NCBI GenBank assembly: GCA_036676235.1
Contig: JAKFDI010000042.1
Coordinates: forward strand, 1-64,000
Reading direction: 5' to 3'
Source: JAKFDI01 sp036676235
GTDB lineage: Bacteria > Pseudomonadota > Gammaproteobacteria > Burkholderiales > Burkholderiaceae_C
DNA length: 64,000 nucleotides
The stretch's first letter is position 1; every line of letters starts with the position of its first letter. The notes below the pieces were generated by a model that ran no database searches, was not told the DNA's origin, and worked only from the letters and a program-made list of their open reading frames with translations. This document shows positions 49,337 to 59,457 of this stretch, piece after piece. Position numbers and translations under genes: made by a program.

Positions 49337-50634
49337 CGTGGGTCCTTGCGCTCCTCTAGTGTGGCGAGCAGCGCCAGCACGGCGAGCATCGGCAGGTTCT
49401 TGAGGATCGGGCCGTAGGGGTGCAGCCAGAACTCGGGCAGGCGCAGCGTGATGACGAGCGTGTAGCCAAGCATCAGCGCCGCCTGCACGAACCACAGCCG
49501 GCGGCGCTGCGCGGGGCGCAGGCCGGGCCACAGGGTCAGCACGCCCAGCAGCAGGTCGAGCAGCGCGGCGCCGTGCAGGGCGAGCGGGCGCAGCGGCGCC
49601 GGCACGCCGGCCTGCGCCAGCAGGGCGTAGCTGTCTTCCACCGGATAAAGGCCGAAGGAGACGAGACCCGTCACGATCCACACCAGCGCGATCGACACAC
49701 GCAGCAGCGGCAGCAGCCACGCCATCTGCGCCTGCAGACGCAGCGCCGCAGCCGCCTCGGGTGCCACGAAATCCGCGGCATCACGCGGCGCATGGCCGAG
49801 CAGGCGGGTGGTGTCGTCGGCCGGTGCCGTGTTGCCCCGCTGCAGCATGCGCCAGCTTGCGCGGTCGAGCAGGGCGTCCGGCAGGTGGTCGCCCAGGCGT
49901 GCGCCGAGCGCGACCAGCGACGCCGGCACCGCGATCTGAGGTGCCGGCGGCAGGGCGAGCGCGCGGCGCAGCGCCGCCAGGTAGGCCGCCAAGGTCATCG
50001 GCCGCGGCCCGACCAGCGCGACGATGCGCCCGGGCCGGTCGCCGCGGGCCTCGGCCAAGCGGTGCAGCGCCGCGGCCGCGTCGTCCACGTGGATCGGCTG
50101 CACCCGCTGCGTGCCGCCCGCGGGAAGCGGCAGCAACGGCAGCGTCGCCAGCGCGAGGAAGCGGCGCGCGCTCGGTCCGGCCGGGCCGAAGATCAGCGAC
50201 GGCTGCACCACCACGGCATCGCGCGGCAGCGCGAGCAGGTGGCGGTCGGCGGCGCGCTTGCTGAGGTGGTAGGCGGTCTCGGCACCCTCATCGGCGCCGA
50301 GCGCCGAGAGCTGCAGCACGCGCGCCACGCCGGCCGCGGCGCAGGCGTCGAACAGGGCGATGGCGCTGCGCGTGTGCACCGCATCGAAGGTGGCGCGGCC
50401 GCGCTCGCGAAAGATGCCGACGGTGTTGATCACCACGTCCATGCCTTCGACCGCAGCCCGCCAGTCGGCCGGCGTCATCGGCGCCGAGAAGTCGACCGCC
50501 GCCCGCGCCGCACAGTGCGCCGGGCCGCGGCCGCCCGCGCGGCCGGCGCACACGACCTCGTGTCCCGCGGCGGCGAGTCGTTCGAGCAGGCGCGTGCCGA
50601 CGAAGCCGGTGGCGCCGGTGAGCAGGATCCTCAT
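49324..50634 (-). CDS. NAD(P)-binding SDR fused to a DoxX-like membrane domain
   Basis: The 436-residue protein has an extended SDR N-terminal domain (residues 1-300; MRILLTGATGFVGTRLLERLAAAGHEV, the NmrA/atypical SDR start; YHLSKRAADRHLL with the Tyr-Lys pair) followed by a hydrophobic C-terminal region (about 310-425) with four helices of DoxX/DUF4267-like type (VSIALVWIVTGLVSFGLYPVEDSYALL). This architecture, an SDR with a DoxX-like tail, recurs in proteobacteria as a membrane-bound oxidoreductase of unknown substrate. It overlaps the next gene, DUF2269, and both are probably in one operon reading away from the oxidase/rpfF genes. Confidence 0.87.
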   Translation of the reverse strand: MRILLTGATGFVGTRLLERLAAAGHEVVCAGRAGGRGPAHCAARAAVDFSAPMTPADWRAAVEGMDVVINTVGIFRERGRATFDAVHTRSAIALFDACAAAGVARVLQLSALGADEGAETAYHLSKRAADRHLLALPRDAVVVQPSLIFGPAGPSARRFLALATLPLLPLPAGGTQRVQPIHVDDAAAALHRLAEARGDRPGRIVALVGPRPMTLAAYLAALRRALALPPAPQIAVPASLVALGARLGDHLPDALLDRASWRMLQRGNTAPADDTTRLLGHAPRDAADFVAPEAAAALRLQAQMAWLLPLLRVSIALVWIVTGLVSFGLYPVEDSYALLAQAGVPAPLRPLALHGAALLDLLLGVLTLWPGLRPAQRRRLWFVQAALMLGYTLVITLRLPEFWLHPYGPILKNLPMLAVLALLATLEERKDPRWTT

Positions 50635-50869
50635 GTGGTCAAGGACGTGAAGTTCGGGCGCGGCTCGCGCCGTGTGCGGCGCGGCAAGCTGTGTTCCCCC
50701 GAGCGGACGCCCGGCGCGCGGTCTGCGCGTTCCACGCATTTCGAGGGCGGGCGAAGTCTTCGCCATGTCGAAAACAGGCCGCACAATCCGCGGATCGAAC
50801 GAGGGACAGGCCGCGGTGCCGGCAGCCTCGCCCGAATCACAAGAAACCTGTCGTTGGAGAGTCCTTTTC

Positions 50870-51517
50870 ATGTCCATGTTCTTCGCCGACCTCGTGGTCC
50901 GCACCGACGAAGCGCGCCGCGCCTTCGAGAACCATCCCGTCGTGCTCGACTCCGTGGCCCAGGGTCTGCCGGTCGAGCGCTATCGCAAGCTCCTGCTGGA
51001 GCTCTATCACGTGGTGTGGCACTTCAACCCGGTGTGCGCCGCGGCCGCGAGCCGCATCCCCGACAGCGAGCGCCAGATCCGCTACTTCCTCTATGAACAC
51101 ATGGAGGAAGAAAAGGGGCACGAGGAATGGGTGATGAACGACCTCGAGGCCGTCGGCGTGCCGCGGGCCTCGGCGCTGGACCACCAGCCGACGCCCTTTA
51201 CCCGCGCGCTCGTCGGCTACAACTACTGGGCCGCCGACCGGCGCCATCCGTGCTCGGTGCTGGGCATGCTGTACACGCTGGAAGTCATCGCCTCGGTGTA
51301 CGGCGGGCCCTTCGCCAGTGCCATCAAGGAGTCGCTGCTGCTTGAGGGCGAGCGCGGCGTGTCCTTCATCAACTCGCACGCCACGATGGACGCCAAGCAC
51401 ATGGCCGAACTGCGCGTCATCCTCAACACGCTCGAGAACGCCGACGCGCAGGAGTCGGTGATCGACTCGGTGGAACTCAACTTCCACCACTTCACGCGCA
51501 TCATCGAGACGGTATGA
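50870..51517 (+). CDS. Iron-containing redox enzyme family protein (TenA/heme-oxygenase-like fold)
   Basis: The 215-residue, all-helical protein resembles the Haem_oxygenas_2/TenA-like di-iron-type oxidase family (related to UndA and PqqC). Candidate metal ligands are in ELYHVVWHFN (Glu44/His47), EHMEEEKGHEEW (Glu81, His84) and SHATMDAKHMAEL (His170, Asp174, His177). The first ATG is preceded by GGAGAG, eight bases upstream. Its stop overlaps the start of the RpfF-like gene (ATGA at 51514-51517), so the two are translationally coupled, which suggests that it acts on the same fatty-acyl substrate or signal. The reaction is inference; family members oxidise or decarboxylate small acids. Confidence 0.8.
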   Translation: MSMFFADLVVRTDEARRAFENHPVVLDSVAQGLPVERYRKLLLELYHVVWHFNPVCAAAASRIPDSERQIRYFLYEHMEEEKGHEEWVMNDLEAVGVPRASALDHQPTPFTRALVGYNYWAADRRHPCSVLGMLYTLEVIASVYGGPFASAIKESLLLEGERGVSFINSHATMDAKHMAELRVILNTLENADAQESVIDSVELNFHHFTRIIETV

Positions 51518-52512
51518 GCACGCTCTCCGGGCGCTCGCCGATGGGCGCCGAACCGACGGGCCTCGGCCACCTGCTCGGCCGGCCCTACAAATACCTGCGG
51601 CTGGAGTGGACCTCCGAGTTCGGCATGCTGCGCGTGCGCACCAACGTGCGGCCGATCCAGTGCTACAGCCTGGCGGGTCTCACCGAGATGCAGCGCGTGC
51701 TCGACGACATCTCGGCCAATCCGGGGCTGGTGCGGCACCTCGTGCTCTCGTCCGACGTGACCGGGGTGTTCAACTTCGGCGGCGACCTGGCGCTGTTCGT
51801 TCTGCTCGTGCGCGCGCAGGACATCGACTCGCTGCGCATGTACGGCCGGCGCTGCATCGATCTCGTGTGGTGGCTGGAGAACGCCGCCGCGCGCGGCGTG
51901 CACACCACCGTGCTGGTGCAGGGCGACACGTTGGGCGGCGGGCTCGAATCGGTGCTGCCCTTTCACAAGGTGATCTTCGAGCGCAGCGCGCAGGGCGGCT
52001 TCCCCGAGGTGCTGTTCAACCTCTTCCCCGGCATGGGGGCGTGGAACCTCACCGTGCGCAAGGCCGGCTTCGCCGTCGCCAACGACATGATCCTCAGCGG
52101 GCGGCTCTACACCGCCGACCAGCTGCACCGCCGCAGCCTCGTCGACCTGGTGGTCGAAGACGGTGACGGCGAGGCCGCGATCGAGCAGGTGATCCGCATG
52201 GTCGAGCCGCGCCTGCGCGGTACGCTCGCTGCGCTCACGGCGCAGCGCATGGTCACGCCCATCACCTACGAGTCGCTGCAGGCGGTGGTGGAGTACTGGT
52301 CGGAGGCCGCGCTCGGGCTCACCACGCGCGACCTGAAGCTGATGGAGCGCCTCGCCCGCGCCCAGGCCCGCAAGGCCGGCGGTGCGATGGAAGGCGCGGT
52401 CGAGGAGATCAAGCGCATTGAGCTCGACACCGCCTGGGGCGAGCTGCGCGAGGGCAACACGCAGTGGGACGAGCAAGGCACAGGCATCACCGCCTGGACC
52501 GAGCTCAATTGA
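51514..52512 (+). CDS. rpfF: RpfF-like crotonase, probable DSF-family signal synthase
   Basis: The 332-residue protein is a crotonase-fold member of the RpfF group: NFGGDLALF for the substrate pocket (residues 87-95), GGGLESVLPF (Glu145) and GGFPEVLFNLFPGMGAWN (Glu165), with the two Glu 20 residues apart exactly like Glu141/Glu161 of Xanthomonas RpfF. RpfF makes cis-2-unsaturated fatty acids (DSF) from 3-hydroxyacyl-ACP by dehydration and thioesterase action. N-terminal 25 residues and a helical C-terminal part (TRDLKLMERLARAQARK) also fit. The gene is coupled to the iron-dependent oxidase and convergent with a hybrid kinase that may be its sensor. Confidence 0.85.
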   Translation: MSTLSGRSPMGAEPTGLGHLLGRPYKYLRLEWTSEFGMLRVRTNVRPIQCYSLAGLTEMQRVLDDISANPGLVRHLVLSSDVTGVFNFGGDLALFVLLVRAQDIDSLRMYGRRCIDLVWWLENAAARGVHTTVLVQGDTLGGGLESVLPFHKVIFERSAQGGFPEVLFNLFPGMGAWNLTVRKAGFAVANDMILSGRLYTADQLHRRSLVDLVVEDGDGEAAIEQVIRMVEPRLRGTLAALTAQRMVTPITYESLQAVVEYWSEAALGLTTRDLKLMERLARAQARKAGGAMEGAVEEIKRIELDTAWGELREGNTQWDEQGTGITAWTELN

Positions 52513-52531
52513 CCGCCGCCGGAGCGGCTCC

Positions 52532-54379
<1,848 letters not shown>

Positions 54380-54639
54380 CAGCGCGCGAGCATACCGTTA
54401 CATCGAGTCACTGCCGCGGCGCCGTGCACCACGCGTCGGCTGTGCGCCACTGAAACCACTGAAGTCGGCGGGTGCGGTGCGTACGCCGCCCCCGGAACCG
54501 CGTTCGCCCGTCCACGCCGTTAGCCGCGGCCGCGGGTTGAAAGCGGCGCCACGATCCCCATCTGCAGAGTCCTTGGGCCATCGCCCGGGGCCGGCGCCAT
54601 TAGCGCCCGCATGCAGGGGTTTTGATCGATCGGCGATAA

Positions 54640-54797
54640 TTGCGCCGTTGGAGCGGCCCGAGCGATCGGGTCGAAAGCGTTTCAGGGTGCGAGTTATGCG
54701 CAGCCAGAATTCCAAGCGGTGCGCACCACCGCAGGGCACACGCCAACCGAACGGGTTGGCGTTTTGCTTTTGTCCCCAGCGCTGCCTTGCGGCAGCG
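54640..54797 (+). other. Structured leader or small RNA upstream of the zinc-ribbon gene
   Basis: A -10-like GATAAT (54635-54640) is followed by about 100 bases, then a terminator-like hairpin ACGCCAACC-GAACG-GGTTGGCGT (54740-54762) with TTTTGCTTTT, and a second hairpin CGCTGCC-TTGC-GGCAGCG (54780-54797). This could be a small RNA ending at about 54771, or an attenuating leader of the downstream gene. A 59-codon reading frame (54696-54875) overlaps that gene's start by four bases. From 54380 to 54635 I see no feature. Confidence 0.45.
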
Positions 54798-54871
54798 GGC
54801 GGGCCGGATTTCGGCTTTGCCCTCGCCGGGGTCGTTCATTCCAGCCACAAGCCGAAGGACCGCAGCAGACC

Positions 54872-55090
54872 ATGAGCAAACCCCCACAGCGTACCCAGAT
54901 GGACGAAGCCGGACTTCGCTACCGCAGCAAGGTTTCCGGCTCGCCTTTCGCGTCGGCCGGTGCATTGGGCGCCAGCACGATGTCGTGCTTCCTGTGCGGC
55001 AAGCACCGCACCCGTTCGATGCTGAAGGCCCGCAAGCTGCTCGGCAAGTCGCAGATGGTGTGTTCGCCGTCCTGCGCCGAAGCCGGCTGA
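54872..55090 (+). CDS. Small zinc-ribbon-like protein
   Basis: The 72-residue protein ends with CFLCGKHRTRSMLKARKLLGK and CSPSCAEAG, a Cx2C...Cx3C arrangement that should bind one zinc ion. The N-terminal half (QMDEAGLRYRSKVSGSPFASAGALGAS) is basic and probably disordered. It is conserved in Burkholderiales as an uncharacterised small protein, likely nucleic-acid or ribosome associated, though not shown. GAAGGA is 12 bases before ATG 54872, rather far, so coupling to an upstream frame is possible. A strong terminator follows. Confidence 0.72.
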   Translation: MSKPPQRTQMDEAGLRYRSKVSGSPFASAGALGASTMSCFLCGKHRTRSMLKARKLLGKSQMVCSPSCAEAG

Positions 55091-55098
55091 TCTGCCCC

Positions 55099-55134
55099 GC
55101 GCTGCCTGCGCCCGCAGGCAGCGCTTCTCATTTC
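55099..55134 (+). terminator. Rho-independent terminator
   Basis: GCGCTGCCTGCG (55099-55110) pairs perfectly with CGCAGGCAGCGC (55113-55124) and is followed by TTCTCATTTCC. It ends the zinc-ribbon gene and lies just before the 3' end of the convergent GGDEF-EAL gene. Confidence 0.85.
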
Positions 55135-55147
55135 CGCATTCCGCGCT

Positions 55148-57325
55148 TCATTCGCCGGCCGCACCTGACACAGAGGCTGCCGCGCGCCGCACCCGAGCCA
55201 CCGGATTGAGCAACGCCTCGAAGGCGTGCGCCTCGACCGGCTTGCTGAACAGATAACCCTGTGCCTGCTCGCAGCCGATGTGCTGCAGGTAGTCGGCCTG
55301 TTCGTTCGTCTCCACGCCCTCGGCCACCAGCTTCATCTGCAGGCTCTTGCCCAGCGAGACGATGGCGCGTGTCAGTTCGGTGCTGCTGCGCTTGCCGGGC
55401 AGGTCGATCACGAACGAGCGGTCGATCTTGAGCGTCTGCACCGGAAAGCGCGTCAGGTAGCTGAGCGCCGAATAGCCGGTGCCGAAGTCGTCGATGGCGA
55501 TGGTGAGCCCCAGCGCCGCCAGCGCATCCAGGCTCTCGCGGATGTCGTCGCGCCCGTCCAGCAGCAGGCTTTCGGTGATCTCGAGTTCGAGCCACTGCGG
55601 CTGGCAGCCGGTGGCGGCAAGCGCCGAGCGCACGATGCCGACGATGTCGCCGTCGGTGAACTGCCGTGCCGACAGGTTGACGGCAATCTGCGTCGGCCCG
55701 TTCCTGCCGCCCACGTTCCAGCGCGCCGCGCAGCGGCAGGCATCGTGCAGCGCCCAGGCGCCCATGCGCACGATGAGCCCGGTCTCCTCGGCCATCGGGA
55801 TGAAGGTGTACGGCGCGACCAGTCCGCGCTGCGGGTGGCGCCAGCGCATCAGCGCCTCGGCGCCGACGATGCGCCGCGAGACCAGGTCGATCTTCGGCTG
55901 GTAGAAGAGTTCGAGCTCGCCGCGTTCGACGCCGCGCCGCAGCTCGGTCTCGAGCGTCAGCCGCCCCGAGGCCTGCGCCGTGAGCTGGGGCGAATAGAAC
56001 TGCACGTTGTTGCGGCCCTTGGCTTTCGCGGAATAGAGCGCCGCGTCGGCGTACTGCAGCAGTTCCTCGGCGCCCTGGGCGTCCTGCGGATAGAGCGCGG
56101 CACCGAGGCTCGCGGTGACGAACACTTCGCGCCCGCCGATGGCGAACGGCGCCGAGAACGCCTGCAGCACCTTGCTCGCGATGCCCGCCAGATCGTCGGC
56201 GCGGCGCACCTCGGGCAGCAGGATGGCGAACTCGTCGCCGCCCATGCGCGCCACCGTGTCGTAGTGCCGCAGCGCCTGCGACAGCCGCGCCGCCGCCTGC
56301 TGGAGCAACTGGTCGCCGGCGGCGTGTCCCATCGACTCGTTCACATCCTTGAAGCGGTCGAGGTCGAGCATCAGCACGCCGCATTCGTGCTTCTGCCACG
56401 CCGCCTTGGCCAGCACCTCGCGCATGCGTTCGAGCATCAGCGCGCGGTTGGGCAGATCGGTCAGCGGATCGAAATTGGCGAGCGAATGCAGCCGGCGCCG
56501 GTAGCCGGTGAGTTCGGACACATCCTGGATCGTGCCCATCAGGCGCGCCGGAGCGCCCGTCGCGCCGTAGGCCACGCGCACCCGGCCGTGGATCTCGCGC
56601 GTCGCGCCGGCGGCGTCGACGAAGCTGAAGTCGTAGTCGAAGTTCGATCGCCGGGCCTTGATCGCCTGCTCGAACACCACCTCCAGAGCGGCGCGCTGAT
56701 CGTCGGGCACCACCTCGACCAGACGCTCGATGCTCGGCTCCCAGCCCGCAGGCACACCGTAGATGCGCATCGCTTCGCGCGAACACTGGGCGCTGCGGCG
56801 GTACAGGTCGATCTCCCAGTGGCCGACGTGCGCGATCTCCTGCGCCTCGTCGAGCTTCTTCTGCGATTCGTCGAGCGCCTCGGCGAGCTGGTGGCGGGCC
56901 GTCGCGTCGCGAAACGCCACCAGGCAGTCGGCGAGGCCGCCGTCGGCGCCGAAACGCAGCGTGGCGGCGAGCTTGACCGTGCGGCAATGGCCGTCGACCA
57001 CGACCGGCAGTTCATGCTCGAAGCTCGGCCGCCGCATTTCGATGGCGTCGCCCCAGGCGGCGCGCAGCCGCGGCACCGACCGGCGCTGCACGCGCGCAAG
57101 GCAGTCGCCGAGCGTGAGGTCGCCGTCGATGCGGTACCCGAGGAGCTGCCGCGCCTGGACCGAGACCTCGGCCGTCGCGCGGCCTTCGCCCCAACGGACG
57201 AATCCGACGGCGTCGAGCCGTTGCGCGGCTTCCAGATAGGGGTTCTGCGCTGCGGCGAGTTCGGGACAGTCGGCGGGGTACATCGGAGTGGGCGGCGAAG
57301 GCCGTATCGGTTCTGGCCGTGTCAT
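55148..57325 (-). CDS. PAS-GGDEF-EAL c-di-GMP turnover protein
   Basis: The 725-residue protein has one or two PAS domains (about 30-150 and 155-275, the latter ending MGTIQDVSEL), a GGDEF domain (about 285-445) with intact MGGDEF and an I-site RHYD five residues before it, and an EAL domain (about 460-700) with EALMRWRHPQ, the DDFGTGYSAL metal/loop-6 motif, and VAEGVE. Both active sites look intact, so it could make or degrade c-di-GMP; the balance is not predictable. It has no membrane helix. It lies next to the putative DSF cluster and is convergent with the zinc-ribbon gene. ATG 57325 is the first start; no strong ribosome site is visible. Confidence 0.9.
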   Translation of the reverse strand: MTRPEPIRPSPPTPMYPADCPELAAAQNPYLEAAQRLDAVGFVRWGEGRATAEVSVQARQLLGYRIDGDLTLGDCLARVQRRSVPRLRAAWGDAIEMRRPSFEHELPVVVDGHCRTVKLAATLRFGADGGLADCLVAFRDATARHQLAEALDESQKKLDEAQEIAHVGHWEIDLYRRSAQCSREAMRIYGVPAGWEPSIERLVEVVPDDQRAALEVVFEQAIKARRSNFDYDFSFVDAAGATREIHGRVRVAYGATGAPARLMGTIQDVSELTGYRRRLHSLANFDPLTDLPNRALMLERMREVLAKAAWQKHECGVLMLDLDRFKDVNESMGHAAGDQLLQQAAARLSQALRHYDTVARMGGDEFAILLPEVRRADDLAGIASKVLQAFSAPFAIGGREVFVTASLGAALYPQDAQGAEELLQYADAALYSAKAKGRNNVQFYSPQLTAQASGRLTLETELRRGVERGELELFYQPKIDLVSRRIVGAEALMRWRHPQRGLVAPYTFIPMAEETGLIVRMGAWALHDACRCAARWNVGGRNGPTQIAVNLSARQFTDGDIVGIVRSALAATGCQPQWLELEITESLLLDGRDDIRESLDALAALGLTIAIDDFGTGYSALSYLTRFPVQTLKIDRSFVIDLPGKRSSTELTRAIVSLGKSLQMKLVAEGVETNEQADYLQHIGCEQAQGYLFSKPVEAHAFEALLNPVARVRRAAASVSGAAGE

Positions 57326-57453
57326 CGAGGGGCTGCTTTACTGCTGGGGGCTGCCGGGTGTGCTCGGCCGATGACCGGAAGCACTCGCTCACACAGTTGT
57401 CGGCATCGAGCCGTCGATCTTGAACGCGGTGCCGATGCCGCGCTGTCAGTTCT

Positions 57454-58401
57454 TCACGGCCGTCCGTTGCGGTTGGCCGCACGTGCCGCCTGGGCCGCCT
57501 CGGCCAGCCAGGCCATGAAGTCGCCGGCATCCGCGTTGTCGGCCGCACGCGCCGAGCGAATGAGGAAGTACCCGCGCCGCGACGCCGCTGGCCCGTGCAG
57601 CGGCGTGACCAGCCGGCCATCGCGCAGGAACTCGTCGAGCAGCGGCACGCGCCCGATCGCCACGCCCTGGCCGGCGACGGCCGCGGCGATGGCGTCGCCG
57701 TAGTTGCTGAAGCGCAGGCTGTTGCGCATGCGCACATCGCCCAGCCCCAGGACCTCGAACCACGGCGCCCAGTCGGAGGTGAGCGCGCCTTCGTGCAGCG
57801 TGTCGAGCGTGAGCAGGGTGTGCTGCGCCAGGTCGGCCGGCGTGTTCAGCGGACGCTCTGGGTCGCGCGCGAGCGCCGGCGCGCACACCGGCACCACCGA
57901 TTCCTCGAACAGCGGCGTGCCGGTGGCCTTCGCGATCGGCAGGAAGCGCACCGCGAGGTCGACGTGGCTGCGTTCGAGGTCGAGCTTGTCGAGCGTGGCC
58001 GAGACCCGCACGTCGACCTGCGGATGCGTGGCCGTGAACTGCGACAGCCGCGGGATCAGCCACAGCGAGGCGAAGCCCGGCGTGGTGGTGACCGACACCT
58101 GCCGCGGCTGCGCCGTGGCGCGCAGGCTGGCGGTGGCATCGCGCAAGCGCTCCAGGCTGTCGGTTACCGCACGCAGCAGCACGCGCCCGGCGTCGGTGAG
58201 CACGATGGCGCGATGCCGGCGCTCGAACAGCGGCACGCCGACGTTCTCTTCGAGCAGCTGGATCTGCCGGCTCACCGCCGACTGGGTGAGCGCCAGCTCG
58301 TTCGCTGCCCGCGTGAAGCTCGCGAGCCGCGCCGCCGACTCGAAGGTGCGCAGCAGGTCGAGGCGCGGCAACTCGGCGCGGGGGATGTACGAGGCGTCCA
58401 T
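57454..58401 (-). CDS. LysR family transcriptional regulator (GcvA-like)
   Basis: The 315-residue protein has a LysR helix-turn-helix near residues 20-55 (LDLLRTFESAARLASFTRAANELALTQSAVSRQIQLLEENVG) and a GcvA-like substrate-binding domain. ATG 58401 is preferred over ATG 58419, which overlaps half of the inverted repeat TTGCAT-N11-ATGCAA (58414-58436), a likely LysR-binding site. It is divergent from the DUF2917 gene, the arrangement commonly seen in Burkholderiales, where the regulator probably controls its neighbour and itself. The inducer is unknown. Confidence 0.88.
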   Translation of the reverse strand: MDASYIPRAELPRLDLLRTFESAARLASFTRAANELALTQSAVSRQIQLLEENVGVPLFERRHRAIVLTDAGRVLLRAVTDSLERLRDATASLRATAQPRQVSVTTTPGFASLWLIPRLSQFTATHPQVDVRVSATLDKLDLERSHVDLAVRFLPIAKATGTPLFEESVVPVCAPALARDPERPLNTPADLAQHTLLTLDTLHEGALTSDWAPWFEVLGLGDVRMRNSLRFSNYGDAIAAAVAGQGVAIGRVPLLDEFLRDGRLVTPLHGPAASRRGYFLIRSARAADNADAGDFMAWLAEAAQAARAANRNGRP

Positions 58402-58413
58402 TCGCAGTGTCTC

Positions 58414-58436
58414 TTGCATTCCTTCAGCGCATGCAA
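58414..58436. promoter_or_regulatory. Inverted repeat, candidate LysR binding site
   Basis: TTGCAT (58414-58419), eleven bases, then ATGCAA (58431-58436): a perfect T-N11-A LysR box with extended arms. It lies in the intergenic region between the LysR and DUF2917 genes and could serve both promoters. Confidence 0.6.
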
Positions 58437-58515
58437 CGCATTCGATATCAGCGTTTGAGCCGGGAGGTTGATCTGCCTACATTCATTCCCACACGGTATG
58501 TCAAAGGAGTTGGAA

Positions 58516-58848
58516 ATGAAAGTGGAATTCAACCTCGTCGATCTCGACATGCGCAAGAAGGGCATCGTCAAGCTGCGTGACGCCGCCGGCGTCACCATCG
58601 CCTGCCGCGAAGGCGCGATCTGGGTCACGCTCGACAACGACCCGCGCGACATCGTGCTGGAGCCGGGCGAGAGCTTCACCGGGGCGGAGCACCGGCCGGC
58701 GATGATCTACGCGCTGCAGCCGTCGAGCCTGGCGCTGTCGGCGCCGCCGCGGGCCGACCATGGCCTGCGCGAGCACACCGCCGACTGGACCCGCCGCGTC
58801 GGCGACTGGGCGCGCAGCAGTCTCGCGCCGGTTCAGGTCTCGACCTGA
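58516..58848 (+). CDS. DUF2917 domain-containing protein
   Basis: The 110-residue protein is full length for DUF2917: VKLRDAAGVTIACREGAIWVTLDNDPRDIVLEPGESF forms the cupin-like small beta-domain. Function is unknown. AAGGAG lies close before ATG 58516. It is divergent from the LysR gene with the probable operator between them. Its 3' end overlaps the convergent carboxymuconolactone-decarboxylase-family gene by 16 bases (58833-58848), so no terminator fits between them. Confidence 0.87.
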   Translation: MKVEFNLVDLDMRKKGIVKLRDAAGVTIACREGAIWVTLDNDPRDIVLEPGESFTGAEHRPAMIYALQPSSLALSAPPRADHGLREHTADWTRRVGDWARSSLAPVQVST

Positions 58849-59387
58849 ACCTCCAGCGCGACGAGGATGCGCGACACCATGTTGTAGGCGGCGATCACGC
58901 CGACCAGCTCGAACACGTGCTGGTCGTCGCCGAGCGCCTCGCGGGCGGCGGTGAAGGTGGCGTCCGACACCTTCACGTCCCGTGTCATCTCGATGCTCAA
59001 CTGCAGCGCCGCGCGCTGCAGCGGGTCGAAGCGTTCGGCCAGGTCGCCGTCGGCCGCGGCGGCGGTGTCGGCGCCGATGGCGCGCAGCGCGTCGAGCTGC
59101 GCCTGCGTGCCGCCGGCCTGCAGGTAGAGCGGGCCGTGGTGATGGAACTCATATTCGGCGTCGTTGAGCGCGGCCACGGCGCACATCGCCAGCTCTTTCA
59201 GCAGCGGCGGCAGCGCCAGCTCGTTGCGCACGCGCGGCATCATCTCGCCCCAGCCGCGGGCGAAGGCGGGGCTGTGCAGCAGCATGCGGTCGAGATTCGC
59301 CAGGCGCCCGCCGCGGCGCTGGCGGATGGCGGCCACCAGGTCGGCGGGGCCGGCCTCTTCGTCGGTCTTGTAGGGAAGGCGAGGCAT
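58833..59387 (-). CDS. Carboxymuconolactone decarboxylase family protein
   Basis: The 184-residue helical protein belongs to the CMD/AhpD-like superfamily, with ELAMCAVAALNDAEYEFHHH (residues about 65-84) as the family core. In AhpD enzymes this reads CxxC; here the first Cys is present (Cys69) but the second position is Ala72, so thiol peroxidase activity is unlikely. It may be a decarboxylase-like or unknown enzyme. AGGAT precedes ATG 59387. The 3' end overlaps the DUF2917 gene in the opposite direction. Confidence 0.85.
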   Translation of the reverse strand: MPRLPYKTDEEAGPADLVAAIRQRRGGRLANLDRMLLHSPAFARGWGEMMPRVRNELALPPLLKELAMCAVAALNDAEYEFHHHGPLYLQAGGTQAQLDALRAIGADTAAAADGDLAERFDPLQRAALQLSIEMTRDVKVSDATFTAAREALGDDQHVFELVGVIAAYNMVSRILVALEVQVET

Positions 59388-59457
59388 GAACAGATCCTGA
59401 GGTGAGGGATGAACGGGCCGGCCCGCACGGTACACCGGCCCGCCGCTCAGCCGTGCA

